A stretch of 40,847 nt of DNA from Candidatus Omnitrophota bacterium (GTDB taxonomy: Bacteria; Omnitrophota; Gorgyraeia; Zapsychrales; Zapsychraceae): positions 1-40,847 of the forward strand of contig JAIORP010000210.1 of the NCBI GenBank assembly GCA_021108075.1, written 5' to 3'. Every line of letters starts with the position of its first letter. The stretch's first letter is position 1. The notes under the pieces are model-generated. The model worked only from the letters and a program-made list of their open reading frames with translations. It was not told the origin of the DNA and made no database searches. Made by a program: the position numbers and the translations under genes. Positions 17,168-26,379 of this stretch are shown in pieces.

Positions 17168-18018
17168 AAAGCATGGCATTATTCAGCCCGAGGCAAAAGA
17201 TAATACTTATTTTAGCGTCAGCTCTTTATGCCATAAGTACGGATAATCCCCATTTAATGGGTGGTTATTTTATTTTTATGGTTGCCTTGTTTTTGACAGC
17301 AGGGGTTGGAGGCAGAAAAAAGCAAGTTTGGCTGGCAGCGATTGTTTTGACATTGTGGGGTACGATTTTTTCGCAAAGCCTTTTTTACGCGAAAATGCCA
17401 AGGACAATTTTGTTTTCCCTAATAAGTAAAGACACCCTGTTTATCGGAGCCTTTACCGGCGGGCTTAATTTTTATAAAGAAGGCATAGAGTATGGTTTTA
17501 TTCAGGCAATGCGTTTTGGGATCACGCTCACCTGCGGCCTGCTTGTATGTTTTACAACAGAGTCCAAGGATATTTTGCGAGCGGCAATAAGGTTGAAGGT
17601 GCCGTATAGTTTGAGTTTTATGGTATCAATAGGATTGCGTTTTATTCCGCTTATTGTGGCTGAGACAAAGACAGTCATTTCAGCTCAGAGGATGAGGGGT
17701 TTTTCTCCAATGCAATCAGGTTTAATAAAACCTGTAAAAACCGCACGCACTGTTCTTTTACCCATATTGGTGAATTCGATCCGCAGATCATCGATGCTTT
17801 CGCTTTCGGTTGAGAGCAGGCATTTTGGACGCAAGCAGGCGTTTTATTTGCCGCGTGAAAAAAAAGAAAATATTTTTATCAATATAGCACTTTTTTGTTT
17901 GGGTTTATTGATAATTACAATGGGAATTATTAAGATGCTTTATTTCCTTTATTTAAGCAGCTTTTTATATTTTCCGGAATTACGTGCTATCTATTCTCTG
18001 GCGGAGAAATATATATGA
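17164..18018 (+). CDS. ecfT: ECF transporter transmembrane T subunit
   Basis: EcfT couples the ATPase to a substrate-binding S subunit in the inner membrane. The 284-residue protein has several hydrophobic helices and the paired coupling motifs on long cytoplasmic helices: SAQRMRGF near residue 178 (A-R-G type) and VESRHFGRKQ near 218. ATGA overlaps on both sides tie it to the ATPase and to the propeller gene. A CbiQ-type assignment is possible, but CbiM and CbiN are not in the window. Confidence 0.88.
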   Translation: MKSMALFSPRQKIILILASALYAISTDNPHLMGGYFIFMVALFLTAGVGGRKKQVWLAAIVLTLWGTIFSQSLFYAKMPRTILFSLISKDTLFIGAFTGGLNFYKEGIEYGFIQAMRFGITLTCGLLVCFTTESKDILRAAIRLKVPYSLSFMVSIGLRFIPLIVAETKTVISAQRMRGFSPMQSGLIKPVKTARTVLLPILVNSIRRSSMLSLSVESRHFGRKQAFYLPREKKENIFINIALFCLGLLIITMGIIKMLYFLYLSSFLYFPELRAIYSLAEKYI

Positions 18019-19898
18019 AAAAAAGGAAGATTATTTTCATTTTATTGCTTTTCACGGCGGCGTCCGGATTTGCATTTTTACACTTTTACAGGATAAATCC
18101 TTTCAAGTCTGAAGAGAATGACGGACTTTACACGTATTCCTTTAATAAAAAATTCTCTTTAAATGACATGTTAGTTTTTAAAACAAAATCAGAGATTGAA
18201 TTTATTGAGCTACATTTTTCCAACAACCGCGTGATGCGTTATAAGCACCCTGAACATGACAATAATTTACATTCTCTTTCTAGATGGAAGGATGTTGCGG
18301 GGCGTACAAGGGTTTTGCCTGTTGTTCGAATTCAATCTTTTTTCAACGGCGAGGGAACCATCAATTTAGGAAAGGATTATTATCGCTATGCCGGAACTAT
18401 CAACAGAAATACTGCCATAGAGAAGATAGTGAGTAATGTTTCTTTTGACACGGTTTTTTTAACTAATTTTGCGATTAACAAACAGACAGGACAGACATTT
18501 TCTTTTCTGGGAAAAACAGGTGAGTTTCCATTAAGAAAAATAGATACTCCCGCGACAATCGAAGATTCCCACGTGCAGATATGGGAGCGTGTATGCCCTT
18601 CGCCGGATGGTAATTTTTTCGCGGTATCTTCTTATGACGGCTACGTATATTTTCTTGACAGTAAAGATGGGCGAAGGCTCTGGCATTATCATGTTCCTGA
18701 CGGCAAATTAACGTCTATTGTTATCAGCGAGAATGGAAAATATGTCTTTGCCGGAGAGCAAAGTGCTGACGGGAATTTTTATTGCCTTAACGCTGATACA
18801 GGTAAATTAGTCTGGAAGTATTCTACGTCCTCAGATTTAGGCTCAATTAGTGACAGCCTGCCTGTGAGCGGTATGTGGACAGGAATGGTAAAACCCAACG
18901 TACGTGATGTAATAACCCGGGGTGATACTGTGTACATCAGGAGCCGTAGGACAAGAATTATTGAAGTTGATGGACAGAGGCAAAAAGTTAAGATTGGAAG
19001 GATTTACGCGTTTGATCATAAAACAGGCAGCCTTAAATGGGCATATCCCAAAGACGGTAAGATGGAAGGATATCGTTCTTCGACATTGCATGTTTCTGTG
19101 GATGGTAAATACGCGTCCTGGGTGATATTTGACTGGGATAAAGAGGTAAATCCTCGTGTTTTTGTATTTGATGCAAAAACAGGGGCAATGTTGTGGCAGT
19201 ATCAGTGCGATACTGTGGCGAAATATTTTAAGACTTCTACTGCTTACAGCGGGGCAATCTTTTCTCCTGACGCAAAGTTTGTCTCAGTGGCACTTAATGA
19301 CGGAAGGCTTGTTATTTTTGATAATAAAAAATCTTTGAAAGACGGACGAGGTGTTGTTCATAATATTATTTCTTTAACCACACCTATTGAAGCAGGGACA
19401 GTCCCTGTAATGACTTATATGACCAGGAGTGTTTTTACCCGCGATAATCAGCTTATTGTCTTAACAGGCCATACATACACCACTCCGTTCGCCAGCACAA
19501 AACAGCCGCCTTTGTATCATCCTAATTCAACGTCGATTTTTTGTCTGAATGTAGATGGGGAATTGCTTTGGCGTTTTACAGCGGGAAGCAACCCAAGTTC
19601 CTTTGATTTAAAATATGATCAGGACAATGAATATCTCCTGGTTTCTTTTGCGCATAATGTCCGGAGTCAGGATATTAATGAGCACGGGTTTTATGTCTTT
19701 GACCTGACAAAAGAGGGTGGGAGTTTTTCGAAAATAAAGGCATTCTATCACACGGATGGTATTTGTGTTGACGCTCAGTTAGCTCCTGACTTAAACAAAA
19801 TTTTTGCCATTGAGGCTGTCATTGATATGGATGATACTCAGGGCGTGGATTATCGAGGTAAGCATCGAGTATCTTTTTTCGGGGTTAAACATGATTAA
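18015..19898 (+). CDS. Membrane-anchored or secreted PQQ-like beta-propeller protein
   Basis: The 627-residue protein starts with a positively charged, hydrophobic N-terminus (residues 1-25) without a lipobox cysteine, so it is an anchored or cleaved periplasmic protein. Residues about 190-620 contain PQQ/WD40-like blades with the pattern Asp-x-x-(T)G-x-x-x-W: SKDGRRLWHY, ADTGKLVWKY, HKTGSLKWAY, AKTGAMLWQY, NVDGELLWRF. It lies between EcfT (ATGA overlap) and the S-component-like gene (8-nt overlap). In Bacteroidota the surface propeller BtuG binds B12 for BtuB; a corrinoid-binding role here is only an analogy. No enzyme motif is seen. Confidence 0.75.
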   Translation: MKKRKIIFILLLFTAASGFAFLHFYRINPFKSEENDGLYTYSFNKKFSLNDMLVFKTKSEIEFIELHFSNNRVMRYKHPEHDNNLHSLSRWKDVAGRTRVLPVVRIQSFFNGEGTINLGKDYYRYAGTINRNTAIEKIVSNVSFDTVFLTNFAINKQTGQTFSFLGKTGEFPLRKIDTPATIEDSHVQIWERVCPSPDGNFFAVSSYDGYVYFLDSKDGRRLWHYHVPDGKLTSIVISENGKYVFAGEQSADGNFYCLNADTGKLVWKYSTSSDLGSISDSLPVSGMWTGMVKPNVRDVITRGDTVYIRSRRTRIIEVDGQRQKVKIGRIYAFDHKTGSLKWAYPKDGKMEGYRSSTLHVSVDGKYASWVIFDWDKEVNPRVFVFDAKTGAMLWQYQCDTVAKYFKTSTAYSGAIFSPDAKFVSVALNDGRLVIFDNKKSLKDGRGVVHNIISLTTPIEAGTVPVMTYMTRSVFTRDNQLIVLTGHTYTTPFASTKQPPLYHPNSTSIFCLNVDGELLWRFTAGSNPSSFDLKYDQDNEYLLVSFAHNVRSQDINEHGFYVFDLTKEGGSFSKIKAFYHTDGICVDAQLAPDLNKIFAIEAVIDMDDTQGVDYRGKHRVSFFGVKHD

Positions 19899-21510
19899 AA
19901 AGATATTAATAATTTTGTTTTTATTTTTGAGCTTTTCAACCAGGGTTTTTTCTGGTGAGGATGTTTCAGATGATTACTTAATCAGATTTGAACTTCCCTT
20001 TGGAATAGGAAGCAATCAAACTGTTCTTGGTAAGGGGTCATACGTTAACGCCTTGTTTAGCGTGGAGAGCTTTGTTCATAAAAAAGAAAATATAAAGGTA
20101 AATATTATTTTACCCGAGGGTCTTAAGGCCATAGCTCCGCAAGAAATTATCACTGATATAGGGGAGATACAATCTGAATTTGCTTTGAGGACAGAAAATG
20201 ACATCTGGTATCGGCTGGTCAGGTTGTATGTACAACCGGATACCCCTGAAGGAAAGTATAATATTTCTTATCAATTAACCTTTGGAGGCAAAGTATATAA
20301 AAAAACAGTTTCCTGCTGGATAGCGTCGCAGGATTACATAAAAGAGAATATTCACTTGCTCAGGTTTTCTGTGCCGGCTGACAAAGAAGGTAATCCTGAT
20401 TTAAAGCGTCAAGAAAATACTTTTGTGATTAAAGAAACCAACAGCAGGCTTTTGAGCTCATTTAATATAAAGGAGAACGCCCACGATGCTGAACTCATTG
20501 CTGTTGAGCTTGAGAATACGGGCGAGTTTCCTGTTACTCTTTCTTTGGATTACGTTATTTATGATAAAAACACAGGGGAACCTATTAAATGGCTGGCGAA
20601 TTTACGGGATGAACAGGGTTTTGATGTGCCTGGAATTTACACGCAGGTTTTTTTAAAACCGGATCAGAAAGACGTTACAATGCTGCGAATAGCAAGCCAG
20701 GATATATCCATGATGCAGGGGGATTACAAACAGAAACTTTCAATAGGTGTTTTTGCCGCTGAAGGGACATTTATTACGGAAGAAAGGCCTTTGAGGGTTG
20801 AGGAATTAAATACAACAGTTGCTGTGTCCGCGATCTTGTCTGTGGTCATCTCTCTTCTTGGGATTGTCGGTATGCTTGTGTTTCGCTCTGCCTTGTTTGG
20901 AGGTTTAACCAGCAGGGAGTATATTCTCATTGGTCTATACGCCGCGATCGCGTTTTCTTTAGTGTCTATTCCAACAACAATTATTTACAATATTTTTCAC
21001 GCGATATTAGGGCCGTTTAGCTTTCTTGTCACAGGAATATTCAGTGAAATGATTTTTTATCTTTTGTTGATCTCTTTAATAATCCTTCTTCCCCGTCGGG
21101 GAGTGATATTATGTTTTATTTTCGCTAAATTTTTGTTGGGAGCAGTAATACTCGGAAAAATTACAGCGCTTTCTATTATCTGGTATCCTATGCGCGCGGT
21201 CATGCTTGAGGCAGCGCTTTTCATTTCAGGTTTGTACGAGAAGGATTTTTTGCCTCTGGATGTTTCCGGGCACAGGAAAAAAACGCGTATTCCTGAATCC
21301 AGGATGTTGTGGGTGGCCTTTGTTTTTGGCATAACAGACGCCTTCCTGGCCTTTATTTCCTTGAATATAACAATGTTCTTTTACCGGTTATTTTACGCTC
21401 AATGGTACATTTTGGCGTATGTCTTAATCTCTGGTTTTCTTTATACTTTCATAGTTGTTCCAATGGGGATTCGGCTTGGGCAGCGGTTGAAAAAAGTGGC
21501 GGTTGATTAA
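19891..21510 (+). CDS. Ig-like periplasmic domain fused to a six-helix ECF S-component-like membrane domain
   Basis: ATG at 19891, overlapping the previous gene by 8 nt, gives 539 residues; earlier ATGs lie inside that gene. A signal-like helix (1-20) precedes a beta-rich extracytoplasmic part (about 25-310) resembling repeated Ig-like or NEW-type domains. A helix near 310-335 is followed by six more: REYILIGLYAAIAF, ILGPFSFLVTGIFSEMIF, GVILCFIFAKFLLGAVI, IIWYPMRAVMLEAALF, FGITDAFLAFISL, YVLISGFLYTFIVVPMGIRLG. The six-helix layout and the C-terminal G-x-x-L-G-like end resemble ECF substrate-binding subunits. Position beside EcfA and EcfT supports an S subunit; the substrate would be a corrinoid or cobalt. 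The assignment rests on topology and context. Confidence 0.6.
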   Translation: MIKKILIILFLFLSFSTRVFSGEDVSDDYLIRFELPFGIGSNQTVLGKGSYVNALFSVESFVHKKENIKVNIILPEGLKAIAPQEIITDIGEIQSEFALRTENDIWYRLVRLYVQPDTPEGKYNISYQLTFGGKVYKKTVSCWIASQDYIKENIHLLRFSVPADKEGNPDLKRQENTFVIKETNSRLLSSFNIKENAHDAELIAVELENTGEFPVTLSLDYVIYDKNTGEPIKWLANLRDEQGFDVPGIYTQVFLKPDQKDVTMLRIASQDISMMQGDYKQKLSIGVFAAEGTFITEERPLRVEELNTTVAVSAILSVVISLLGIVGMLVFRSALFGGLTSREYILIGLYAAIAFSLVSIPTTIIYNIFHAILGPFSFLVTGIFSEMIFYLLLISLIILLPRRGVILCFIFAKFLLGAVILGKITALSIIWYPMRAVMLEAALFISGLYEKDFLPLDVSGHRKKTRIPESRMLWVAFVFGITDAFLAFISLNITMFFYRLFYAQWYILAYVLISGFLYTFIVVPMGIRLGQRLKKVAVD

Positions 21511-21512
21511 TC

Positions 21513-22463
21513 ATGGATGAAATATTTCAAAAAAGCTTTCATATTGTAAAGCTGGTTTCAATGAGGGCGATCCCTGTCCTGTTTGTTGTTACCTATTTGC
21601 AGGAGCGAGGGGCTTTTAAGTTTCTTGATAAGTTTGCCAGAGTAATAGTGTCTAAAACAGGTTTTAGTACAGTTACCGGCAAGGCGTTTGTCGCCAATGC
21701 CGGATCAGTTTATGCCGGAGGAGGAATGCTTGTAAATATGTATAACCGCGGTGAGATATCCAGAGTTAATTTAATACTTTCAGCCGCGTTTTCCGTGTTT
21801 CCGGCGCACATAAGAATTTTGTTAACAGCGACAGGGCCTGTTGTTTTCAGTTTGTTTACTTTTCCTGTCGCGTTATTTTACGTTTGTTTTTCTTTGACCT
21901 CAGCATTCTTGAGGGTGATGGTCGCGGGATTTCTTTCGCATAAGGTTATTACGAGAGAGGAAGTAGCGCGGGTTAACGGTTATTTAGCATCACAACCGCG
22001 TAAGTCCAGAAGAACAAGAAAGCGTACAGCATTAAACGCGGCATTCAAACGAACAACGCGTTATGCTTTAAAATTGGTTATTTTTGTCACATTGATTACA
22101 GGCCTTGTATTTTATCTTAACGAGCATGGCATTTTTCAAAAACTTCCGTTAAATGTGAGCCTCGTCGGCCTGCCTGAAGAATATAATGTTGCTTTGTTTT
22201 CATATTTAGGTAATGCCTACGCGGGGATGGGCGTTATCAGTGATTTCCTTGCTAAAGGAGAACTGACAACAATGGTCGCGATAAAACTCCTGATTTTTTG
22301 CATGCTTTGCTCAAGGCCTATTGTAGCAATAAAAGAGTCGCCGACCTATTACCTTGGTTTATACGGGATGAAAAATGGAATATTGCTGATTCTGTTTAAC
22401 CTGTCAATCTTTTCAATGTTAGCGGTCATTGTGTTATTTGGGTTGTCTATTTGGGGAATATGA
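21513..22463 (+). CDS. Gate / nucleoside-recognition-domain membrane protein
   Basis: The 316-residue polytopic protein has two related halves, each with the gate-domain signature: AFVANAGSVYAGGGMLVNMY in the first and FSYLGNAYAGMGVISDFLA in the second. A basic cytoplasmic segment (SRRTRKRTAL) joins them. Proteins of this group (SpmA/SpmB-like, nucleoside-recognition family) have mostly unknown substrates. It begins 2 bp after the S-component-like gene and ends 10 bp before cobN, so it belongs to the same transcript. It might be a channel or exchanger for cobalt or tetrapyrrole; nothing in the sequence decides this. Confidence 0.7.
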   Translation: MDEIFQKSFHIVKLVSMRAIPVLFVVTYLQERGAFKFLDKFARVIVSKTGFSTVTGKAFVANAGSVYAGGGMLVNMYNRGEISRVNLILSAAFSVFPAHIRILLTATGPVVFSLFTFPVALFYVCFSLTSAFLRVMVAGFLSHKVITREEVARVNGYLASQPRKSRRTRKRTALNAAFKRTTRYALKLVIFVTLITGLVFYLNEHGIFQKLPLNVSLVGLPEEYNVALFSYLGNAYAGMGVISDFLAKGELTTMVAIKLLIFCMLCSRPIVAIKESPTYYLGLYGMKNGILLILFNLSIFSMLAVIVLFGLSIWGI

Positions 22464-22473
22464 AAGGAATAAA

Positions 22474-25400
22474 ATGATGAAAAAATTTAGAATATGTTAT
22501 TTTTCCGCGACATCGACAGAATTGTCGATTGTTAATAGAGCGTTTAAGAAGTTGGTCGAAGCAAATAAAATATCTGTTGAGTTGGTCGCGAGGGCTTCTT
22601 TTAATCTTTGCGCGGACGAGGAGATTGAAGAATTTGCCAGGCAAGTAGAACGTGCGGATGTTACTATTATCACTTTGATGGGGGGCAAAAAATCATGTCC
22701 TGGTTTTGACAGTTACGTTAAGGCGGCTAAGCGGCTGCATATCCAGTTTGGCACCTTGCAGGAAGACATGGAGCTTTCTCAAAACTATTCCACGGATTTC
22801 GGGAGTGAAGAGTTTTCAACGAGGCTTAAATATATAAAGAGTTCAGGAGAAGATAATTTTTATAATTTGTTTCTTTTTTGTTTTAAGCAGATAACCGGCA
22901 GCAAAAATTTATTGGTAGATGAGCCTGTTTCTGTTGTGCATGAAGGCATCTATTATTCACAGGCGCAAAAGTGTTTTCATAATACTCAGGAATATTTAAG
23001 TTGGTACAAGAATAAAGAGGCTGTTGCAAAATGTTCAGATGTAAGGCATCGACGAGTAAGCGCGGAAACGTCCTCGTCGGACGTCGCACAAGCGAGCGAG
23101 GAGAAAACGCTGCAGATGGGCGTTTTGCAACGGTCTCATATCCGCGATAAAAGGCCTGTTATCGGTATCTGGATATACCAGACGCTCTGGTTAAGCGGGA
23201 ATCTGACGCATATTGATGCCTTTATTAAAGAAATAGAAGCGCAAAAGTGTATTCCCTTATGTGTGTTTTCCCGTAGAGCTCAAGATGAATATTTGAAGAA
23301 TATGCCCGCGGATAAGGTGATTGATAAATTTTTTAAAGAGTCCGGTAAGACGCTCATTGATGTCTTGTTAAATCCCGGGGCAATGTCAGTCTCCATGCTG
23401 GGCAAGGGTTTTGACAGGATACAACCTTCGTTGGACGTTCCGGTATTACAGGTAATCTGTACTCAGAATACCTACAAGGCATGGAATGATACTTTAGAGG
23501 CGGTAACGCCTACGGATGTTTCTTGCTCAGTCGCGCAACCGGAGTTTGACGGTAATTTAATAACTGTTGTCGCGGCTACAAGAGAGATTGAAGAAAATGA
23601 CCCATTAACAGGAGCCGCTGTAAAAAAATATATGCCGGTTGCCGGGCGGATTACAAAAATTGTTAATCTGGCTAAAAAATGGGCAGTGCTGCGTTGTATT
23701 TCCAATAATAAAAAGAAGGTCGCGATAATATTTCATCATAATCCTCCACGTAATGACCGTTTAGGGTGCGCTGTGGGGCTTGATACTTTCCAAAGTGTCA
23801 AGTTATTGATTGATACTTTGAAAGATAAAGGTTACAGGGTTGAGAAAAGGTATGAAACAGGAGAAGCGCTTGCCCATGAAATGCTTAATAATCTAACAAA
23901 TGATTCCCGCTGGCTGCCGATTGAGGAGCTTGCCCGGCGTGCCGCGGGAGTTGTTTTACCTGATGAATATGAGGGATGGAAGGATACACTTTCTGACGAA
24001 ACAGCGGCTAAACAAACAAAGCATTGGGGGAATCCTCCCGGAGAGGTCTTTACTCACAATAATCAGTATCTTATTAACGGTTTAATAAACGGCAACATTT
24101 ACATTGGATTACAGCCGCCACGAGGTTTTATGGAAAATAGCGCTGAAAATTTGCACAATCCCGAACTCCCGCCGCCGCATCATTACCTTGCTTATTACCG
24201 CTGGATAAGATACGTGTTTAAAGCGGACGCGGTTATTCACGTGGGAAAACACGGTTCCCTTGAGTGGCTTCCAGGTAAAAGTCTGGGTTTGTCCAATACC
24301 TGTTTTCCTGACGCGTCAATTCAGGATATTCCGAATATTTATCCTTACATTATTAATGACCCGGGGGAAGGCGCTCAGGCGAAACGCAGGTCGTATTGTT
24401 GCATAATCGACCATCTCACGCCGCCGTTTGTGACTGCTGATAAATCAGAAAAATTGGCAATTCTGGATAATTTGTTGAGTGAATATCTATTGATTAACAG
24501 TCGGCAGGATATCGGGAAAATACCTATTATTAAACAAAATATAGTTGAGGAAATTAAAAAACAAAAATTAGAAACAGACCTGCATCTTGATTTGAGCAGC
24601 GGTGGTGATGAAATAGATGAGGTAGTAAAGAAGTGCCATGCCTACATCGGAGAGGTGGCGGATACGATTATTAATGACGGGTTGCACACCCTGGGATGCC
24701 TGCCGCGTCAGGAAAGTTTTCTTGAGTTTGTCGCGAATATGACCAGGCTTAAAAATGGCGATGTCCCGTCATTAAGGGATGAGGTGCTGAAACTCGCAGG
24801 GTATGATTATCTCGAATTGTGTCAGCGGCGGGGGGAAATTATTAATGACGGAAAATCCGGCGCGCGAATTATTGAGGAAGGGCATGCGTGTGTTCTTTCT
24901 ATTTTGAATAAACTTGAAGCTGAAGAATGGAATAAAGAAAAATTAAGAGAGGTTGTAATATCAGCAACAGGCACCTGTAATGGCGAAATTTTGAATGTAC
25001 TTGAGTATGTTATTGATACATTGATTCCCAATATTTCAAGAACTGTTGAAGAAAGCGACGCTGTTGTTAACGCGTTAAATGGGCGATTTGTTTCTCCCGG
25101 CCCTTCGGGAGCGGTTACTCGCGGTAGGACAGACATTTTACCGACAGGAAGAAACTTTTACTCGGTGGATCCTTTCAAGGTGCCGACTAAAGAGGCATGG
25201 GAGATAGGCAAGAGTTTGGGTGATGAACTGGTTAAGAGATACAAACAGGATCATGAAAAGTATCCCGAGACTTTGGGGATTGTCATCTGGGCGTCTCCTG
25301 TGATGAGAACAGAGGGCGATGATATTGCTGAAGTTTTATATTTAATGGGAATAAGGCCGAACTGGAATCCTTATAGCAACAGGGTCGAAGGGTTGGAGAT

Positions 25401-26379
25401 TATTCCTCAGGAGGAATTAAAATTCCCCCGCGTAGATGTTACACTTCGTACCAGCGGAATGTTTAGAGACGCTTTTCCTAACTTGATGTACTTAGTCGAT
25501 GAAGCCGTCAAGATGGTAGTGGCGTTAGAGGAATCTTATGACACTAATTTTTTAAAACGTAATGTGGAGCGTGAGGCAAGTGAGTTTCAAAAAAAAGGTA
25601 AAAATGTTGAGGAAAGTTTAAGGTTGGCAAGTTTCCGGGTGTTTTCTACCCGTCCCGGTTGTTATGGCGCCGGTGTAAATAAAACACTTGATGCTAAACA
25701 ATGGAAAGACAAAGGAGATTTAGCGGAAATTTATGTAAGCTGGGGAGGCTATGCCTACGCGAAAAAATCTTACGGACGGGAAGTGCAGGATGTTTTTCGC
25801 AAGCGGCTTGGCGCAATGAACATGACGGTCAAAAATGAAGATTCACGGGAATACGATATGCTCTCCGGAGATGACTTTAATTCTTTTCACGGCGGGATGA
25901 ATGCCGCGGTAACTCACTTTAGCGGAAAAGATGCCTGCTCCTACACAGGTTTAAGCGCTGACCCACGTCAGGTTCAGACACGTTCCAGTCAAGAGGAGGC
26001 AAAGTTTGTTTTTCGCGTGCGGATACTTAATCCTAAATGGATTGAAGGGATGAAGAGGCATGGTTACAAAGGGGCAGGGGATCTGTCCCGCCAGGTGGAC
26101 ATTTGTTTTCAGTGGGACGCGACCAGTGACGTTGTTGATGACTGGATGTATGAAAATCTTGCTCAAACATACGCCTTAGATAAAGAGATGCAGGAATGGT
26201 TCAAAGAACATAACTCCTATGCCTTAAACAATATTACCGAACGCCTTTTAGAAGCGATTCAAAGAGGCATGTGGGATGCTGATGAGCAAATGAAAAAAGA
26301 TCTGCAAGATTTATATTTAAAAAACGAAGGTGATATCGAAGAGGCGCTAGATGATCCAGGAGCAGTTGTGGAAGCCTGA
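22474..26379 (+). CDS. cobN: CobN-type large subunit of a cobalt/metal chelatase
   Basis: CobN/ChlH subunits hold the tetrapyrrole and insert metal with help from AAA partners. The 1301-residue protein has the conserved RPVIGIWIYQTLWLSGN, PPRGFMENSAENLHNP, HVGKHGSLEWLPGKSLGLS (His589, His593), FVSPGPSGAVTRGR, and SWGGYAYAKKSYGREV to HFSGKDACSYTGLSADPRQ blocks. ATG at 22474 follows AAAGGA; an ATG at 22429 lies in the previous gene. Residues about 184-220 are encoded by an in-frame palindromic element absent from typical CobN. The chlI/chlD-like genes at 6684-9657 are likely partners. A reductive dechelatase role, as proposed for CobN-like HmuS of Bacteroidota haem loci, cannot be excluded. Confidence 0.92.
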   Translation: MMKKFRICYFSATSTELSIVNRAFKKLVEANKISVELVARASFNLCADEEIEEFARQVERADVTIITLMGGKKSCPGFDSYVKAAKRLHIQFGTLQEDMELSQNYSTDFGSEEFSTRLKYIKSSGEDNFYNLFLFCFKQITGSKNLLVDEPVSVVHEGIYYSQAQKCFHNTQEYLSWYKNKEAVAKCSDVRHRRVSAETSSSDVAQASEEKTLQMGVLQRSHIRDKRPVIGIWIYQTLWLSGNLTHIDAFIKEIEAQKCIPLCVFSRRAQDEYLKNMPADKVIDKFFKESGKTLIDVLLNPGAMSVSMLGKGFDRIQPSLDVPVLQVICTQNTYKAWNDTLEAVTPTDVSCSVAQPEFDGNLITVVAATREIEENDPLTGAAVKKYMPVAGRITKIVNLAKKWAVLRCISNNKKKVAIIFHHNPPRNDRLGCAVGLDTFQSVKLLIDTLKDKGYRVEKRYETGEALAHEMLNNLTNDSRWLPIEELARRAAGVVLPDEYEGWKDTLSDETAAKQTKHWGNPPGEVFTHNNQYLINGLINGNIYIGLQPPRGFMENSAENLHNPELPPPHHYLAYYRWIRYVFKADAVIHVGKHGSLEWLPGKSLGLSNTCFPDASIQDIPNIYPYIINDPGEGAQAKRRSYCCIIDHLTPPFVTADKSEKLAILDNLLSEYLLINSRQDIGKIPIIKQNIVEEIKKQKLETDLHLDLSSGGDEIDEVVKKCHAYIGEVADTIINDGLHTLGCLPRQESFLEFVANMTRLKNGDVPSLRDEVLKLAGYDYLELCQRRGEIINDGKSGARIIEEGHACVLSILNKLEAEEWNKEKLREVVISATGTCNGEILNVLEYVIDTLIPNISRTVEESDAVVNALNGRFVSPGPSGAVTRGRTDILPTGRNFYSVDPFKVPTKEAWEIGKSLGDELVKRYKQDHEKYPETLGIVIWASPVMRTEGDDIAEVLYLMGIRPNWNPYSNRVEGLEIIPQEELKFPRVDVTLRTSGMFRDAFPNLMYLVDEAVKMVVALEESYDTNFLKRNVEREASEFQKKGKNVEESLRLASFRVFSTRPGCYGAGVNKTLDAKQWKDKGDLAEIYVSWGGYAYAKKSYGREVQDVFRKRLGAMNMTVKNEDSREYDMLSGDDFNSFHGGMNAAVTHFSGKDACSYTGLSADPRQVQTRSSQEEAKFVFRVRILNPKWIEGMKRHGYKGAGDLSRQVDICFQWDATSDVVDDWMYENLAQTYALDKEMQEWFKEHNSYALNNITERLLEAIQRGMWDADEQMKKDLQDLYLKNEGDIEEALDDPGAVVEA
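23017..23137. repeat. Palindromic repeat element inserted in frame in cobN
   Basis: GTTGCAAAATG at 23023-23033 is answered by CGTTTTGCAAC at 23121-23131, with weaker pairing continuing outward (GAGGCTG, GGTCTC) and inward (CAGATGTAAGG against CTGCAGATGGG). Inside are further arms, CGACGAG at 23050-23056 and CTCGTCG at 23073-23079. The stretch is GC-rich and dominated by GAG/CGA, unlike the surrounding cobN. It encodes a Ser/Glu/Ala-rich linker of about 38 residues without a stop, between the N-terminal segment and the RPVIGIW block. It resembles the intergenic palindromic repeats of many bacterial genomes and, in being in frame, the Rickettsia palindromic elements. Confidence 0.75.

Noticed and set aside
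15470..18018. CbiMNQO cobalt transporter
   Set aside because: ATPase and T subunits would fit, but CbiM and CbiN are absent and the S-like candidate is a different kind of protein.
22474..26379. Magnesium chelatase ChlH or haem dechelatase HmuS
   Set aside because: No chlorophyll genes and no haem-uptake set are seen; CobN is preferred on context, though a dechelatase role is kept open as a finding.
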